Below, in pieces: positions 1 to 7,791 of a stretch of DNA of 43,364 bases. Position 1 is the stretch's first letter, and the number at the start of each line of letters is the position of its first letter. The DNA lies in assembly GCA_028275925.1 (NCBI GenBank), contig JAPWTS010000005.1, positions 1 to 43,364 of the forward strand. Reading direction: 5' to 3'. The position numbers were made by a program, and so were the translations under genes. The stretch comes from Thermofilales archaeon. GTDB lineage: Archaea > Thermoproteota > Thermoprotei > Thermofilales > Thermofilaceae. The notes beneath the pieces are model-generated. The model was not told where the DNA came from, did not search any database, and saw only the letters and a list, made by a program, of their open reading frames with translations.

Positions 1-752
1 GGCTTAACCACGAGCGGCCTCTTCTGCCTGATGTACTCGTCGAAGAGCTCCGCGTCGAGGAGGTCCGCGCGCAGCAGCTTGAGGGGCACGTTCACCCCCA
101 TCGGCCTCGCCGGTACCACGTGCCTCGTGCTCTTGGGCGGCAGGAGCAAACCTTTCCGGGAGAGCTCGAGCACCTCCTCCTTCCGCAGCCTCGGCGGGAG
201 CAGCGCCACCCCCTCCACGCGCGCCCCCTCCACGCTGAGCCTGGCCACGTAGCTGGGTTTGCCGAGCAGGCTCGATAAGCGCTCGTCCATTTCCCTCACT
301 TTGCGGTACGCCTCCCACGCGCTGTCGTAGGGGACTTTGTACACCGCTCCGGCGATCACCGCCAGGTCCCTCTCGGACAGGGCGCCGGGGGCGGCCGGCT
401 CCAGCTCGTAGCCGGCGAGCAGCTCCTCCACGCTCAAACCGCCCTTAACCCTGTACAGCCTCGCCCAGCTGTCCAACTCTACTAGCGGGTCGAGGTAGTC
501 GACGCGGCACACGGCTACCCACTTGAAGCCCAAGGCCTTCATCGCCGCCCAGCGGTGCGTACCGTCGAGCACGCACCCCGTGCGGGAGTCAACGATGATG
601 GGGTTGCGCTGGTAGACGCTGACCGCGAACGCGGCTTTAAGCCTCTCAAGGTGCTCGGGGATCACCTCCTCGTGAGGGTACAGCTCGTCGATCTTCGCCG
701 GAGCGAGCTCCAGCTCGAGGTAGCGCTGCCCAAGTGGGACCTTCAGCTTCAA
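1..752 (-). CDS. SerK-like free serine kinase (ParB-fold), 3' part missing
   Basis: The reading frame is open from a TTG codon at 752 to the window edge, about 250 codons, so the C-terminus lies outside. The N-terminal part has the ParB/SerK pattern: PHEEVIPEHL at residues 26-35 and a DGTHR box at about 63-67, preceded by NPIIVD. In archaeal SerK enzymes of this fold, free L-serine is phosphorylated to O-phosphoserine; ParB-like DNA partitioning is the alternative reading, but archaeal stand-alone proteins with a DG-x-HR box are usually the kinase. The TTG start is chosen because no ATG or GTG lies in frame upstream, a G-rich stretch precedes it, and a TATA-like TTTTAAGGG lies at 782-790 on the minus strand. 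Divergent from the THUMP-like gene. Confidence 0.7.
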   Translation of the reverse strand, partial: MKLKVPLGQRYLELELAPAKIDELYPHEEVIPEHLERLKAAFAVSVYQRNPIIVDSRTGCVLDGTHRWAAMKALGFKWVAVCRVDYLDPLVELDSWARLYRVKGGLSVEELLAGYELEPAAPGALSERDLAVIAGAVYKVPYDSAWEAYRKVREMDERLSSLLGKPSYVARLSVEGARVEGVALLPPRLRKEEVLELSRKGLLLPPKSTRHVVPARPMGVNVPLKLLRADLLDAELFDEYIRQKRPLVVK

Positions 753-979
753 ACCCGCACCCCCGTAGCGCGCTCGCCGGACCCTTAAAAAGAAGCGCGC
801 GATTGCTAGCTGACCGCGAAGTAAAAACCCTCGCGTCCGACGGCTCCATGCGCTTGTGGGCGCTATTTGCGGGGTGTAGGCAGCGCGCGGATCGGAGCGC
901 AGGAGGAAGCTGTTAACTCGGCCGAGAGAACGCGCGTGGCGCGGCAAGCGCTAAAAGGTTGCACTTTGGGCTGGGGGGT

Positions 980-1426
980 GTGGGTGCTGGGAAGCCGGTG
1001 CTACTGGTCAGCGTGAAGCCCGGCTCGGAGGGGCGGGTGGTGAGGGACCTTATGGACGCGCTTTACCCCTACGACCGGGGAGTCCGCGTGGAACCTCTTG
1101 GAGGGGTTCTCGCCGTCTACAGCCGTCTCGAACCTAACGATGCCGAAAGGATACTTCGCAATTACCCTATAAGGGGCGTATTGGCGATAAGGCGCGTGTT
1201 GCTCGCGGCGGACGCCGGCGACCCACGTAGCTCGGTGGAGGCGCTGCTCAGGGAGGCGGCCGAGCGCGGGCTCAGGTTCTCGCGGCTGGAGCTTCGCCCG
1301 TCGAGCCGCGCGCGAGAGCTCGGAGGGTTCGCCGTTGGGGAGGCCGCGCGCCTGGGCTTGCTGAGCCGCGAGGGGGCGAGGGCCCGCTTAGTGCTTGTGG
1401 GTTCGGCAGCGCTGCTCTGCCTCTGA
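980..1426 (+). CDS. THUMP-like small protein
   Basis: About 148 residues. The central part (VRVEPLGGVLAVYSRL then AERILRNYPIRGVLAIRRVL) resembles the THUMP RNA-binding fold, in which strands are followed by an Arg-rich segment; no methyltransferase or thiouridylase domain follows. Stand-alone THUMP-like proteins of this size occur in Thermoproteota and are thought to bind RNA, but the role here is not known. Start: a TATA-like GCTAAAAGG at 949-957 places transcription near 980, where a GTG would give a leaderless message; a TTG at 959 in the same frame is the longer alternative. Just upstream of the orc1/cdc6 gene, with which it may be co-regulated. Confidence 0.5.
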   Translation: MGAGKPVLLVSVKPGSEGRVVRDLMDALYPYDRGVRVEPLGGVLAVYSRLEPNDAERILRNYPIRGVLAIRRVLLAADAGDPRSSVEALLREAAERGLRFSRLELRPSSRARELGGFAVGEAARLGLLSREGARARLVLVGSAALLCL

Positions 1427-1481
1427 GCGCGAAAGCCTTTATAGCGGCGCGCAGGAACTGTCAGGGTAGGCTATAGCTGCT

Positions 1482-2711
1482 ATGTACGAAGAGGCTTGGG
1501 TCCCCAGCAAGATCTTCAAGGACGAGAGCAAGCTCCAGCCAGAGTATATACCGAAAAGGTTGCTGCACAGGGATGAGCAGATGAAGGCTCTCGAGGAGTA
1601 CTTCCGACCCTTCCTCCAGAAGCCCGGCTCGATTTTCGTCAGAGTGGTCTTCGTGGGGCCCAGCGGCACCGGCAAAACCGCTGTCGCCAGGAAGTTCGGA
1701 GAGAGGGTGAACGGCCTGCGGGCTAGGGACGGGTCCGTCATCAGGTTCGCCTACGTGAACTGCCACGCGAACAGGACCCTGTTCTCGATCATGCAGAAGG
1801 TGGGCAGGGATCTGGGGCTCGACGTCCCGAGGAGGGGCTACTCGAGGGAGGAGCTGATATACATGATCTGGAACCACCTGAAGGGTGCTAAGGAGTACCT
1901 GATCGCGGCGATCGACGAAGTCGACTACCTCGCCGGCGTGGAGGGGGGCGAGGCCCTCTACGTGCTCACGCGCCTGCCGGAGATCACCGGGGACACCGTG
2001 TTCAGGGTCGGCCTGATCTTCGTGTTCAGGGAGCTGGGGAGCTTCTTCAGGCTCGACCGCTCCATCCAGAGCACGCTGCAGCACAACGTCATCAAGTTCG
2101 AGCCCTACACGCGCGCGCAGCTCGCGGACATCCTCTGGGCGCGGGTCGTCGAGGAGGGGGCGCTCTACGAGTCGGCGGTCAGCGATGAAGTGATAGACAT
2201 GATAGCCGAGCTGATAGGGTACGATACCGGCGGCAGGGGGGACGCCAGGCAGGCGCTGGAGGTGCTGGAGAAGGCGGGCAAGATCGCCGAGCGGGAAGGT
2301 AGGAGCGTGATACTGCCCGAGGACGTGAGGGAGGCCTACAGCAAGGTGATGCCCATATCCAGGGACGTCATCGCCAACCTCAAGCTCGACGAGAAACTCC
2401 TGCTGCTGGCTTTAGCCAGGCTCCTGCAGAGGAAGCGCTTCGTCAGCAAGGTGCCGATCGGCCTCCTCGAGCTGGAGTACCAGGAGGTGTGCGAGGAGTT
2501 CGGCGTAGAGCCCAAGCGCCACACCGCGGTGTGGGATTACGTGCGCAACCTGCACCGGATGGGCATCGTGACCGCTGAGAGGTCGGGGAAGGGGCAGAGG
2601 GGGAGGACCACGTTCGTGGGTCTCTCCGCGATACCTTTGCAGGAGCTCGAAAGAGAGCTGATACTGATGATTAGGCGCGCGCTCAAGCGCGGCGGCGGGC
2701 GCTCCGAGTAG
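1482..2711 (+). CDS. cdc6: Orc1/Cdc6 replication initiator (divergent paralog)
   Basis: 409 residues, usual for archaeal Orc1/Cdc6, which binds origin DNA and loads MCM. Walker A GPSGTGKT at 59-66, Walker B DEVD at 145-148, LQ-type arginine-finger region SIQSTL near 193-198, and a C-terminal winged helix from about 300. The sensor 1 region, normally an SN pair after a hydrophobic strand, reads FVFRELG here, so this is a diverged paralog rather than the most conserved Orc1-1 type. ATG at 1482 lies about 40 nt after a TATA box (CCTTTATA, 1436-1443). Its 3' end overlaps the convergent rfcL gene by 29 bp. No origin recognition boxes or AT-rich unwinding element were seen beside it. Confidence 0.9.
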   Translation: MYEEAWVPSKIFKDESKLQPEYIPKRLLHRDEQMKALEEYFRPFLQKPGSIFVRVVFVGPSGTGKTAVARKFGERVNGLRARDGSVIRFAYVNCHANRTLFSIMQKVGRDLGLDVPRRGYSREELIYMIWNHLKGAKEYLIAAIDEVDYLAGVEGGEALYVLTRLPEITGDTVFRVGLIFVFRELGSFFRLDRSIQSTLQHNVIKFEPYTRAQLADILWARVVEEGALYESAVSDEVIDMIAELIGYDTGGRGDARQALEVLEKAGKIAEREGRSVILPEDVREAYSKVMPISRDVIANLKLDEKLLLLALARLLQRKRFVSKVPIGLLELEYQEVCEEFGVEPKRHTAVWDYVRNLHRMGIVTAERSGKGQRGRTTFVGLSAIPLQELERELILMIRRALKRGGGRSE

Positions 2712-4005
2712 CCGAAGGCCCGCGCCGGGTTTCGGCAGCCGCTGCTGCTCGGCGCTCTTGCACCGCCACCCCGAAGGCCCTCGCGAAGGCGTCGCCCGGC
2801 ACCCCCAAGCTCTCCACGAGCTTCCTCCCGCGCTGCGGGTCGCCTTCGTAGATCAGCTTGAGGTACGGCACGACCTCGATTAGCGCGGTTCTCGTGGAAA
2901 CGTGGCACGCCCTGGCGATGGCCCTCGCGATCCTCAACCTCTCCTCCCTAACGTCCTTCGTTGAGGACAGCGCGCGCAGCTTGAAGGGGAAGCTGTACTT
3001 GACGAACTTAAAGGGCGGCTTCTCCCTCGCGGAGGCGACGCCGGCGGTCATCAGGTCCAGGGCGTAGGGGAGCAGGGTCCACGCCTGCTCTCTCTTTATC
3101 CTGGCGAGCATTATGTCGGCCTTCGAGAGGGCGTCGTACGCGTCCGCTATCGCCACGGCGCTAGGCGAGTACTGGTAGGGGATGTTCTCGTTGAGCCACT
3201 GCATCAGCATCTCGTAGTCGAGGGACGGCATGCTGAGGACCGCTCTCGCGGCCTCGGGGCGCTTCGCGGTGAGCACCTGGCGCACCACCTCGAACATGCT
3301 CAGCTGCTTAGCCCTGTAGCCGAGCATCTCGAGGTCCTCCAAGCTCACCGAGCGCCTCCCGGCCGCGACAGCTTGCAGGTCGTTTATGGCTGCCCTCAGG
3401 TCCCCCTCGCTGTTCTCCGCTATCGCCTTGAGCACGGACGGGTCGCACTGGACGCCCTCCCTCCGGCAGATGTCGGCTAGCACCTTCGTGACCTCGCGGA
3501 CGCCGAGCTTCTTGAACTCGATCAGCTCGCACACGTTCCTCAAATCCCGAAGCCTGGGGTCCCACGGGTCGTTCGCCGTCAGCACGACGGGGTGGCGGGA
3601 CACCCTGATGATCTCGAGGATCGTGTCTAAGCCTCCGGCGTCCTCCCTCGGGTTTAAGCCGTCGACTTCGTCCAGCAGGATGATCTTGCCCCTAGCGCCG
3701 CTTAACGAACCCTCCGTTGCCGCTCTCAAAACCCTCCGCTTCAAAGCCTCGGAGGTCCTCACGTCGCTGGCGTTCGCCTCGATGAGCTCCAAACCCAGCT
3801 GGTTGGCGGCCGCGTGCACCAGGCTGGTCTTCCCGCAACCCGGAGGCCCGTAGAGGAGCGCGGCCTTCTTCTCCGGCGTCTTGCCCGCTAGCCACGCGTT
3901 GAGCCAGGCTACGAACGCCTTCTTGGCCTCCGGGTTCCCTACAACCTCGTCTATCGTCTTCGGCCTGTACTTCTCCGCCCAGGGGACCTCAGCGCGCGCT
4001 GACAT
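2683..4005 (-). CDS. rfcL: Replication factor C large subunit
   Basis: 440 residues. AAA+ clamp-loader subunit that with RFC-S opens and loads the PCNA sliding clamp. Seen: WAEKYRP (RFC box) near 9-15, Walker A GPPGCGKT at 53-60, Walker B DEVD at 112-115, and the helical collar domain up to about 400. The Arg/Ala-rich tail (about 415-440) carries no recognisable PCNA-interacting Q-x-x-L-x-x-F-F box, which many archaeal RFC-L proteins have at the extreme C-terminus. Start overlaps the end of rfcS by 17 bp, so the two are translationally coupled in the order rfcS-rfcL. Confidence 0.95.
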   Translation of the reverse strand: MSARAEVPWAEKYRPKTIDEVVGNPEAKKAFVAWLNAWLAGKTPEKKAALLYGPPGCGKTSLVHAAANQLGLELIEANASDVRTSEALKRRVLRAATEGSLSGARGKIILLDEVDGLNPREDAGGLDTILEIIRVSRHPVVLTANDPWDPRLRDLRNVCELIEFKKLGVREVTKVLADICRREGVQCDPSVLKAIAENSEGDLRAAINDLQAVAAGRRSVSLEDLEMLGYRAKQLSMFEVVRQVLTAKRPEAARAVLSMPSLDYEMLMQWLNENIPYQYSPSAVAIADAYDALSKADIMLARIKREQAWTLLPYALDLMTAGVASAREKPPFKFVKYSFPFKLRALSSTKDVREERLRIARAIARACHVSTRTALIEVVPYLKLIYEGDPQRGRKLVESLGVPGDAFARAFGVAVQERRAAAAAETRRGPSATRSARRRA

Positions 4006-4990
4006 GCGCGGACCCCTTACCGACGAGCGCCAGCTTGGCTAGGAGGGCGTTCAACTGGATCTCGTCGTCGGCGCCCTCCACAAGCCTGTAGTTGATCTCG
4101 CCCAGGAGCTCGAGCAGCTCGAGCCTCCCCCTATCGTCCAAGTCGAGCCCTCCCCTAGCGGACACGACCTCCCTGTACACAAGCTTCACGATGTCGACTC
4201 CCGACAGCCCGTAGGAGTACAGCAAAGCCCTCAACCGCTCGCGCGCCGCTAGGAAGTCGCCGGCGAGCGCGAGCTTGATCATCTCCCTGATCTCGCTCGG
4301 CGTGACCTTGCCGAGGACCCTGTAAACCGCGTCGGCGTCCACCTTTGAGCCCAGCGCGGCGGCCGCCTGGAGCGTGTTGATCGCCTTCCTCATGTCCCCC
4401 GCGCTCTCCTCCCATATCGCTTCGAGGCCGTCGTCCGTGACGGTGACGCCCTCGCGATCCGCTATGTACTTCAGCCTGGCGATGAAGTCCTGCTTGGGTA
4501 TCGGCTGGAACCTGAAGATCGCGCACCTGGACTGTATCGGCTCGATGATCTTCGACGCGTAGTTGGCTATGAGTATGAAGCGCGCGGTCCGGGAGAAGAG
4601 CTCCATCGTGCGCCTGAGCGCCTGCTGCGCGTCGCCGGTCATGTTGTCTGCTTCGTCGAGTATTATCAGCTTGAACGGGACCTCCCCCAAGGGGACCGTG
4701 CGGGCGTACTCCTTTATCCTCGTCCGGATCACGTCGATCCCCCGCTCGTCCGAAGCGTTCAACTCGAGCGTGTTGTCGCGCCAAGCCTCCCCGTAGAGCT
4801 CGTAGGCGAGGCAGAGCGCAGCCGTGGTCTTGCCGGTGCCCGGCGGGCCCACGAAGAGGAGATGGGGGATGTTCTTGTCCTTCACGAACTCCTTCAGCCT
4901 CTCCACTATCTCCTTCTGATCCACCATCTCGTCGAGCCTGCGCGGCCTGTACTTCTCCACCCACAGCTCGGTGGCTTGGACCTCGCTCAT
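3989..4990 (-). CDS. rfcS: Replication factor C small subunit
   Basis: 333 residues, typical for RFC-S, the repeated subunit of the archaeal clamp loader. WVEKYRP at 10-16, Walker A GPPGTGKT at 48-55, LNASDERG at 77-84, Walker B DEAD at 112-115 and the arginine-finger SRC motif at 154-156 are intact. Only one small-subunit gene is seen in the window. ATG at 4990; a TATATA element at about 5020-5025 on the same strand places transcription within about 10 nt of the start. First gene of the rfcS-rfcL operon, divergent from the RAM-domain gene. Confidence 0.95.
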   Translation of the reverse strand: MSEVQATELWVEKYRPRRLDEMVDQKEIVERLKEFVKDKNIPHLLFVGPPGTGKTTAALCLAYELYGEAWRDNTLELNASDERGIDVIRTRIKEYARTVPLGEVPFKLIILDEADNMTGDAQQALRRTMELFSRTARFILIANYASKIIEPIQSRCAIFRFQPIPKQDFIARLKYIADREGVTVTDDGLEAIWEESAGDMRKAINTLQAAAALGSKVDADAVYRVLGKVTPSEIREMIKLALAGDFLAARERLRALLYSYGLSGVDIVKLVYREVVSARGGLDLDDRGRLELLELLGEINYRLVEGADDEIQLNALLAKLALVGKGSAHVSAR

Positions 4991-5088
4991 GGTCTCGCGC
5001 GTAAGAGGGGGGCCGGCGATATATAGCTAGCGTGCGCCACCAGCGCGCGGGGTTTAAAAAAGGGCTTTCGGAAGGCTTCTGGGGGCTC

Positions 5089-5322
5089 TTGAAGCGGAGC
5101 ATAGTGGCTTTCGTGCTGGCGAACATAAGAACCGGTAAGGAGTACGATGTGATAGCTGAAGTGAAGAAGCTGGAGGCCGTCAAAGAAGCGTACATCACCT
5201 ACGGGGCGTGGGACGCCGTGATAAAGGTCGAAGTCAGCTCGCTCGGCGAGCTGGACAAGGTAGTTACGCTGATAAGGAGCATAGAAGGCGTAGAGTACAC
5301 GACCACCCTCGTGGGGGTTTGA
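5089..5322 (+). CDS. Stand-alone Lrp/AsnC ligand-binding (RAM) domain
   Basis: About 78 residues consisting only of the beta-alpha-beta-beta-alpha-beta RAM fold that is the C-terminal effector domain of Lrp/AsnC regulators (AFVLANIRTG...YDVIAEVKKL...EAYITYGAWDAVIKVEV...LIRSIEGVEYTTTLV). There is no helix-turn-helix, so it cannot bind DNA by itself; such proteins may sense amino acids or assemble with full-length Lrp proteins. A TATA-like TTTAAAAA at 5053-5060 and a GGGGG stretch favour TTG at 5089; GTG at 5032 or 5104 are alternatives. Stops 13 bp before the Yip1-like gene, likely one transcript. Confidence 0.75.
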   Translation: MKRSIVAFVLANIRTGKEYDVIAEVKKLEAVKEAYITYGAWDAVIKVEVSSLGELDKVVTLIRSIEGVEYTTTLVGV

Positions 5323-5335
5323 GGGGGAGCAAGCG

Positions 5336-6088
5336 ATGCCGAAAGCCGCTCGCGCCGCTGCGGTAGCTCGCGCGCTGCTGCGCGGCCTAGGTAGGGCGTC
5401 CGCGAGGGCGGGGAGGAGGCTGTACCAAATGTACTTGAAGCCCGTGAACATGTTCGAGGAGATCAAGGCGGCGCCTGACGCCTCCGGCGCCGCCCTGCTC
5501 CTAACGGCAGCGTTCGCGGCTCAGACAGCGGTAGCGGCGGCAGCGCTCTCGGGGGTTGCCGTCAGCTCGGCTAAAGGCACGGCCTCGCTCCTTGAGAGTT
5601 TCCTTTCCAACCTTGCTGCATACGTTTCGATCAGAGGTGCGGCGCTCTTCGTTTTCTGGTTCATACTTTTCATCGTGTTCTGGTTCGTGATGTATCTCTT
5701 CGGTTCGAGGGTAGAGGGGTTCACCGTGTTCTCGGCTACCGGCTACATACTCTCCTCCCAACTCGCCACGTTCCTAGCGACGCTCGCCGTATACGTGGCG
5801 GCCGCTCGGAGCGTGCCCAGCGTGGTTTTGGTAAGCGAGATCGGCGTTTACCCCCAGTACGCGATGCTGGCAGCTCACCTCTTCAGGCTGGAGTCCCTAC
5901 ACCCCTTAACGCCGCTACTGCTCGACGCGATCGGGTACTTCGGAACCGCCTGGAACATCGTGCTGACCGCTCTGATGTTTAAGGTGGTCGGAGATCTCAG
6001 CTGGAGTAGGGCAGGCGCGGGAACCGCGATAGCGACGGGGGCTTCGTGGCTGCTCGCCAGCATCTTCAGGGTGGCTGGCATGCTGTAG
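5336..6088 (+). CDS. Yip1-domain integral membrane protein
   Basis: 250 residues. A basic N-terminal helix (about 1-30) is followed by MFEEIKAAPD, the short entry motif seen before Yip1-type domains, then about five hydrophobic segments (roughly 52-75, 98-120, 130-155, 172-190, 200-222 and a C-terminal one). Yip1-like proteins in archaea have no settled function; eukaryotic members act in membrane trafficking. A GAGGGGGAGC ribosome-binding sequence precedes the ATG. Cotranscribed with the RAM-domain protein upstream. Confidence 0.65.
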   Translation: MPKAARAAAVARALLRGLGRASARAGRRLYQMYLKPVNMFEEIKAAPDASGAALLLTAAFAAQTAVAAAALSGVAVSSAKGTASLLESFLSNLAAYVSIRGAALFVFWFILFIVFWFVMYLFGSRVEGFTVFSATGYILSSQLATFLATLAVYVAAARSVPSVVLVSEIGVYPQYAMLAAHLFRLESLHPLTPLLLDAIGYFGTAWNIVLTALMFKVVGDLSWSRAGAGTAIATGASWLLASIFRVAGML

Positions 6089-6100
6089 CGCTGGGCGCGC

Positions 6101-7363
6101 TCAGCCGGCTATCTTGCCGTACCCTATTAGGCGCCAGCGCCCCTCTATCTGCCTGCTGATCGCCACCCGAGACCCGGGGTAGGCCGCTACAGGCGCCCGG
6201 AGCGTCAGCGACGCCACGTCGCCCGAAACAGAGGTGACGAGCCCTATTGTGACGGCTGTGCCCACGTTGAGCATCAGCGGTTCACCCCTCCTCAAGGGCT
6301 CCACCCGGACTTCCCTCTCGAAGCCGACGACCCGCTCCAGCAGCGAGTACTCGAGCTCCAGCTGGCTGTACACGGGGGGCATCGAGCCTGGGCGGCCCAC
6401 CACGCTCCCCATCAGGCCGTCACCCTTCGTAAAGCTGGGGTCGAGCTTCGTCCCGACGCCCACAAGGCCGCCTGGGTACACAACGTCGAGCTCCTCATCG
6501 CCCGCTCTCAAGCTCACGATCTCCGTGACCACCGGCTCGTAGCGCACCTCGCCCCTGCGCACGGGGACCTTCAGCCCAGGCCGTATCTCGATCTCGTCCC
6601 CCACCTCGAACTTACCCTGTATCACCATGCCGCCTATGACGCCGCCCTTCAGCTCCTTCACCGGCGTCCCAGGCTTGTTCACGTCGAAGCTGCGCGCGAC
6701 GAGCATCAGCGGCTCCTTGTCGATGTCGCGCTTCGGTGTCGGAATGTACTTCTCGATAGCCCACACGACGGCGTCGATGTTGACGCGGTGGAGGGCCGAG
6801 ACCGGTATTACCGGAGCGTTCTCCGCCCAGGTCCCCGCTAGGAACTCCCTTATCTCCTTGTAGCTTTCCTCGGCCCGCTCCTTGGACACCACGTCGACCT
6901 TGTTCTGCACGACGATCACGTTGCGCACTCCGGAGATCGTGAGCGCGAGGAAGTGCTCCTTCGTCTGCGGCCGAGGGCACGGCTGGGAAGCATCGACGAC
7001 GAGCAGCACCCCGTCCATCAGCGCCGTGCCGGCTAGCATTATGGCCATGAGCATCTCGTGCCCCGGCACGTCGACGAAAGAGATCTTGCGCACCGGCTCC
7101 AGCGGGCTGCCGCAGTACTTGCACTTGCCGTCGGGCGGCGCGGTCGCCGAAGTGTAGTACGCCTGGGGCGGCGGGCAGGACGGGCATTTGAGCACGGTGG
7201 TTTCAGCGTACCCCAGCTTGATCGTGATCCCCCTTTTCAGCTCCTCCGAGTACCTCGACGTCCAGGTGCCGGTCAGGGCCTCCACCAGCGTCGTCTTCCC
7301 GTGGTCAACGTGACCGGCGGTCCCTATGTTCACGACCGGCTGCCTCAGCTCCAGCCTGCTCAC
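6101..7363 (-). CDS. Translation initiation factor aIF2, gamma subunit
   Basis: About 420 residues. GTPase that delivers Met-tRNAi to the small subunit. G1 GHVDHGKT at 17-24, G3 DVPGHE at 98-103, G4 NKVD at 154-157, and the zinc knuckle cysteines C60, C63, C81, C84 characteristic of aIF2 gamma. Two GTG codons are possible; the downstream one at 7363 has a GGAGGTG Shine-Dalgarno sequence 6 nt upstream, while that at 7372 overlaps this sequence, so 7363 is preferred. Lies 19 bp after eS6 in an aIF5B-eS6-aIF2 gamma operon. Confidence 0.95.
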   Translation of the reverse strand: MSRLELRQPVVNIGTAGHVDHGKTTLVEALTGTWTSRYSEELKRGITIKLGYAETTVLKCPSCPPPQAYYTSATAPPDGKCKYCGSPLEPVRKISFVDVPGHEMLMAIMLAGTALMDGVLLVVDASQPCPRPQTKEHFLALTISGVRNVIVVQNKVDVVSKERAEESYKEIREFLAGTWAENAPVIPVSALHRVNIDAVVWAIEKYIPTPKRDIDKEPLMLVARSFDVNKPGTPVKELKGGVIGGMVIQGKFEVGDEIEIRPGLKVPVRRGEVRYEPVVTEIVSLRAGDEELDVVYPGGLVGVGTKLDPSFTKGDGLMGSVVGRPGSMPPVYSQLELEYSLLERVVGFEREVRVEPLRRGEPLMLNVGTAVTIGLVTSVSGDVASLTLRAPVAAYPGSRVAISRQIEGRWRLIGYGKIAG

Positions 7364-7382
7364 AGCGCTCACCTCCGCGCTC

Positions 7383-7745
7383 TTACCGTTGCTCCTGCCC
7401 CCCTTCCACGATCACGGTGTTTACCTGGACTATGTCCTCGGTGATCACGTTGCCCCTCACAAACTTCCTGCGCCTCTCCCCCCTCTCCCTCGGGTGGAAG
7501 CCGGGCGGCTGGGAGAGCAGAAGGTACCTTTTAACGCCGCCCGGGAGGAAGGGGAGCATCGGCTCGCCGGCCTTCCCCGAACCCCCGGTGATCTTCAGCT
7601 TCAACCCCGGCTTCCCCACGATGCTCCCGTCGAACACATCGCCTATCTTCAAGCCCAGCAGCCTGGCGGCTTTCTCACCCTTCACCTCGACTTGCTCAGC
7701 CCGCCCAGTTTTCGGGTCCGCTATCACCACCTTGAACTCGGGCAT
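7383..7745 (-). CDS. rps6e: Ribosomal protein eS6
   Basis: 120 residues, the size of archaeal eS6 (eukaryotic proteins have a long tail). MPEFKVVIADPKTG at the start and the GLKLKITGGSGKAGEPM segment in the middle are family signatures, followed by a basic RRRKFVRGN stretch. Small-subunit protein. Placed between aIF5B and aIF2 gamma, an arrangement common in archaea. ATG at 7745. Confidence 0.95.
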   Translation of the reverse strand: MPEFKVVIADPKTGRAEQVEVKGEKAARLLGLKIGDVFDGSIVGKPGLKLKITGGSGKAGEPMLPFLPGGVKRYLLLSQPPGFHPRERGERRRKFVRGNVITEDIVQVNTVIVEGGQEQR

Positions 7746-7791
7746 CGAGAGCCCTCGCCCCTCGCGGCCGAATTAAGCCTTTCCCTCGCGC

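Noticed and set aside
4-318. 104-residue open frame on the minus strand
   Set aside because: It is Arg/Gly/Ala-rich and lies in another frame of the SerK-like gene, which has clear family motifs.
753-1481. Possible replication origin beside orc1/cdc6
   Set aside because: No repeated origin-recognition boxes, no AT-rich unwinding segment, and the space is mostly taken by the THUMP-like gene.
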